Assembly (NCBI RefSeq): GCF_932526225.1
Contig: NC_064036.1
Span: forward strand, 10,719,181-10,781,180
Direction: 5' to 3'
DNA length: 62,000 nucleotides
Source: Nematostella vectensis
Taxonomy: Eukaryota > Cnidaria > Anthozoa > Actiniaria > Edwardsiidae
The position numbers and the translations under genes were made by a program. The notes under the pieces were generated by a model that made no database searches, was not told where the DNA came from, and was given only the letters and a program-made list of their open reading frames with translations. Position 1 is the first letter of the stretch, and each line of letters starts with the position of its first letter. This document shows positions 61,472 through 62,000 of the stretch, in pieces.

Positions 61472-61659
61472 GTATGTATGATATTACAGTATAACTGAAA
61501 CCATGCTAACTCGAGAACTTGAAAACTCTTGTTTGAGAGATTTGGGAGACATAGACAAGAGTCTCCTTTGCATTCGCTCATGTCGAAGTCATTGTACATG
61601 GACAATAGATAGATAGAAATACTGAGAACCAAGGAACGGGGGCTGTGCTTCTTATTTCA

Positions 61660-62000
61660 CTTTCAAACCTATGTTCAGTTTTCAGATCTATGTTCACTTT
61701 TCAGATCTATGTTCACTTTTCAGATCTATGTTCACTTTTCAGATCTATGTTCACTTTTCAGATCTATGTTCACTTTTCAGATCTATGTTCACTTTTCGGA
61801 TCTATGTTCGGTTTTCGGATCTATGTTCACTTTTCAGATCTATGTTCACTTTTCGGATCTATGTTTACTTTTCAGATCTATGTTCACTTTTCAGATCTAT
61901 GTTCACTTCTCAGATCTATGTTCACTTTTCAGATCTATGTTCACTTTTCGGATCTATGTTCGGTTTTCGGATCTATGTTCACTTTTCAGATCTATGTTCA
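61660..62000 (+). repeat. Acceptor-like 19-bp minisatellite, about 17 copies, running off the window
   Basis: The unit 'atctatgttcacttttcag' contains a pyrimidine tract plus cag followed by codons for IYVH. Two units have 'ggttttcgg' variants. The preceding exon ends ADVR in phase 0, where the next residues should be a strand like I-Y-V-H before DxNDN, so the array probably copies the next acceptor. Confidence 0.9.

Overview
The window is eukaryotic and almost entirely filled by one giant gene on the + strand: an interior piece of a very large cadherin. I traced 78 coding exons from 689 to 61471. Each exon joins the next in frame through recognisable splice sites, and together they encode about 36 consecutive extracellular cadherin (EC) repeats. 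About 35 DxNDN-type linkers are visible, and DRE and DxD calcium-binding motifs recur throughout. No start codon, signal peptide, transmembrane segment or cytoplasmic tail is visible, so both ends lie outside. The gene content (giant cadherin, LamG-like and discoidin modules, Penelope-like and Ty3/gypsy retroelements, many MITEs) and AT-rich introns fit a non-bilaterian animal. An anthozoan cnidarian such as a sea anemone is my best guess, by inference only.

Two non-cadherin modules sit inside EC repeats rather than between them. Exons at 27722-31113 encode a laminin-G/pentraxin-like (ConA-like) domain. Exons at 48502-50999 encode an F5/8 type C (discoidin) domain. Both interrupt an EC repeat at the same place, between the 'Y-x-I' strand and the 'F-x-I' strand, and both are bounded by phase 1 introns. 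Joining the flanking exons directly would restore a plain cadherin repeat in frame in both cases.

A second theme is tandem repeats that copy splice junctions. At least a dozen introns begin or end with a minisatellite whose unit contains the end of the exon plus its 5' splice site, or the 3' splice site plus the start of the exon. Clear cases lie near 5.86, 12.15, 14.2, 30.25, 32.9, 35.4, 41.3, 46.9, 47.7, 48.7, 49.3, 56.9 and 61.7-62 kb. The most striking is a 57-bp array of 22 copies at 49242-50495. It is in frame with the discoidin exon and offers 22 equally spaced donors.

The introns also carry a decayed minus-strand Penelope-like element with GIY-YIG endonuclease (about 0.9-3.2 kb) and a 5'-truncated minus-strand Ty3/gypsy element (7.0-9.9 kb). 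A long + strand coiled-coil/filamin/NHL ORF of the TRIM2/3/71 type, lacking RING and B-boxes, lies at 21.9-23.6 kb. Smaller elements are a TTAA-flanked piggyBac-like non-autonomous element (17.2-18.2 kb), foldback/MITE elements, a pair of tRNA-derived SINE-like copies (29.2-29.8 kb) and several microsatellites next to splice sites. I saw no bacterial-type features, rRNA or CRISPR.
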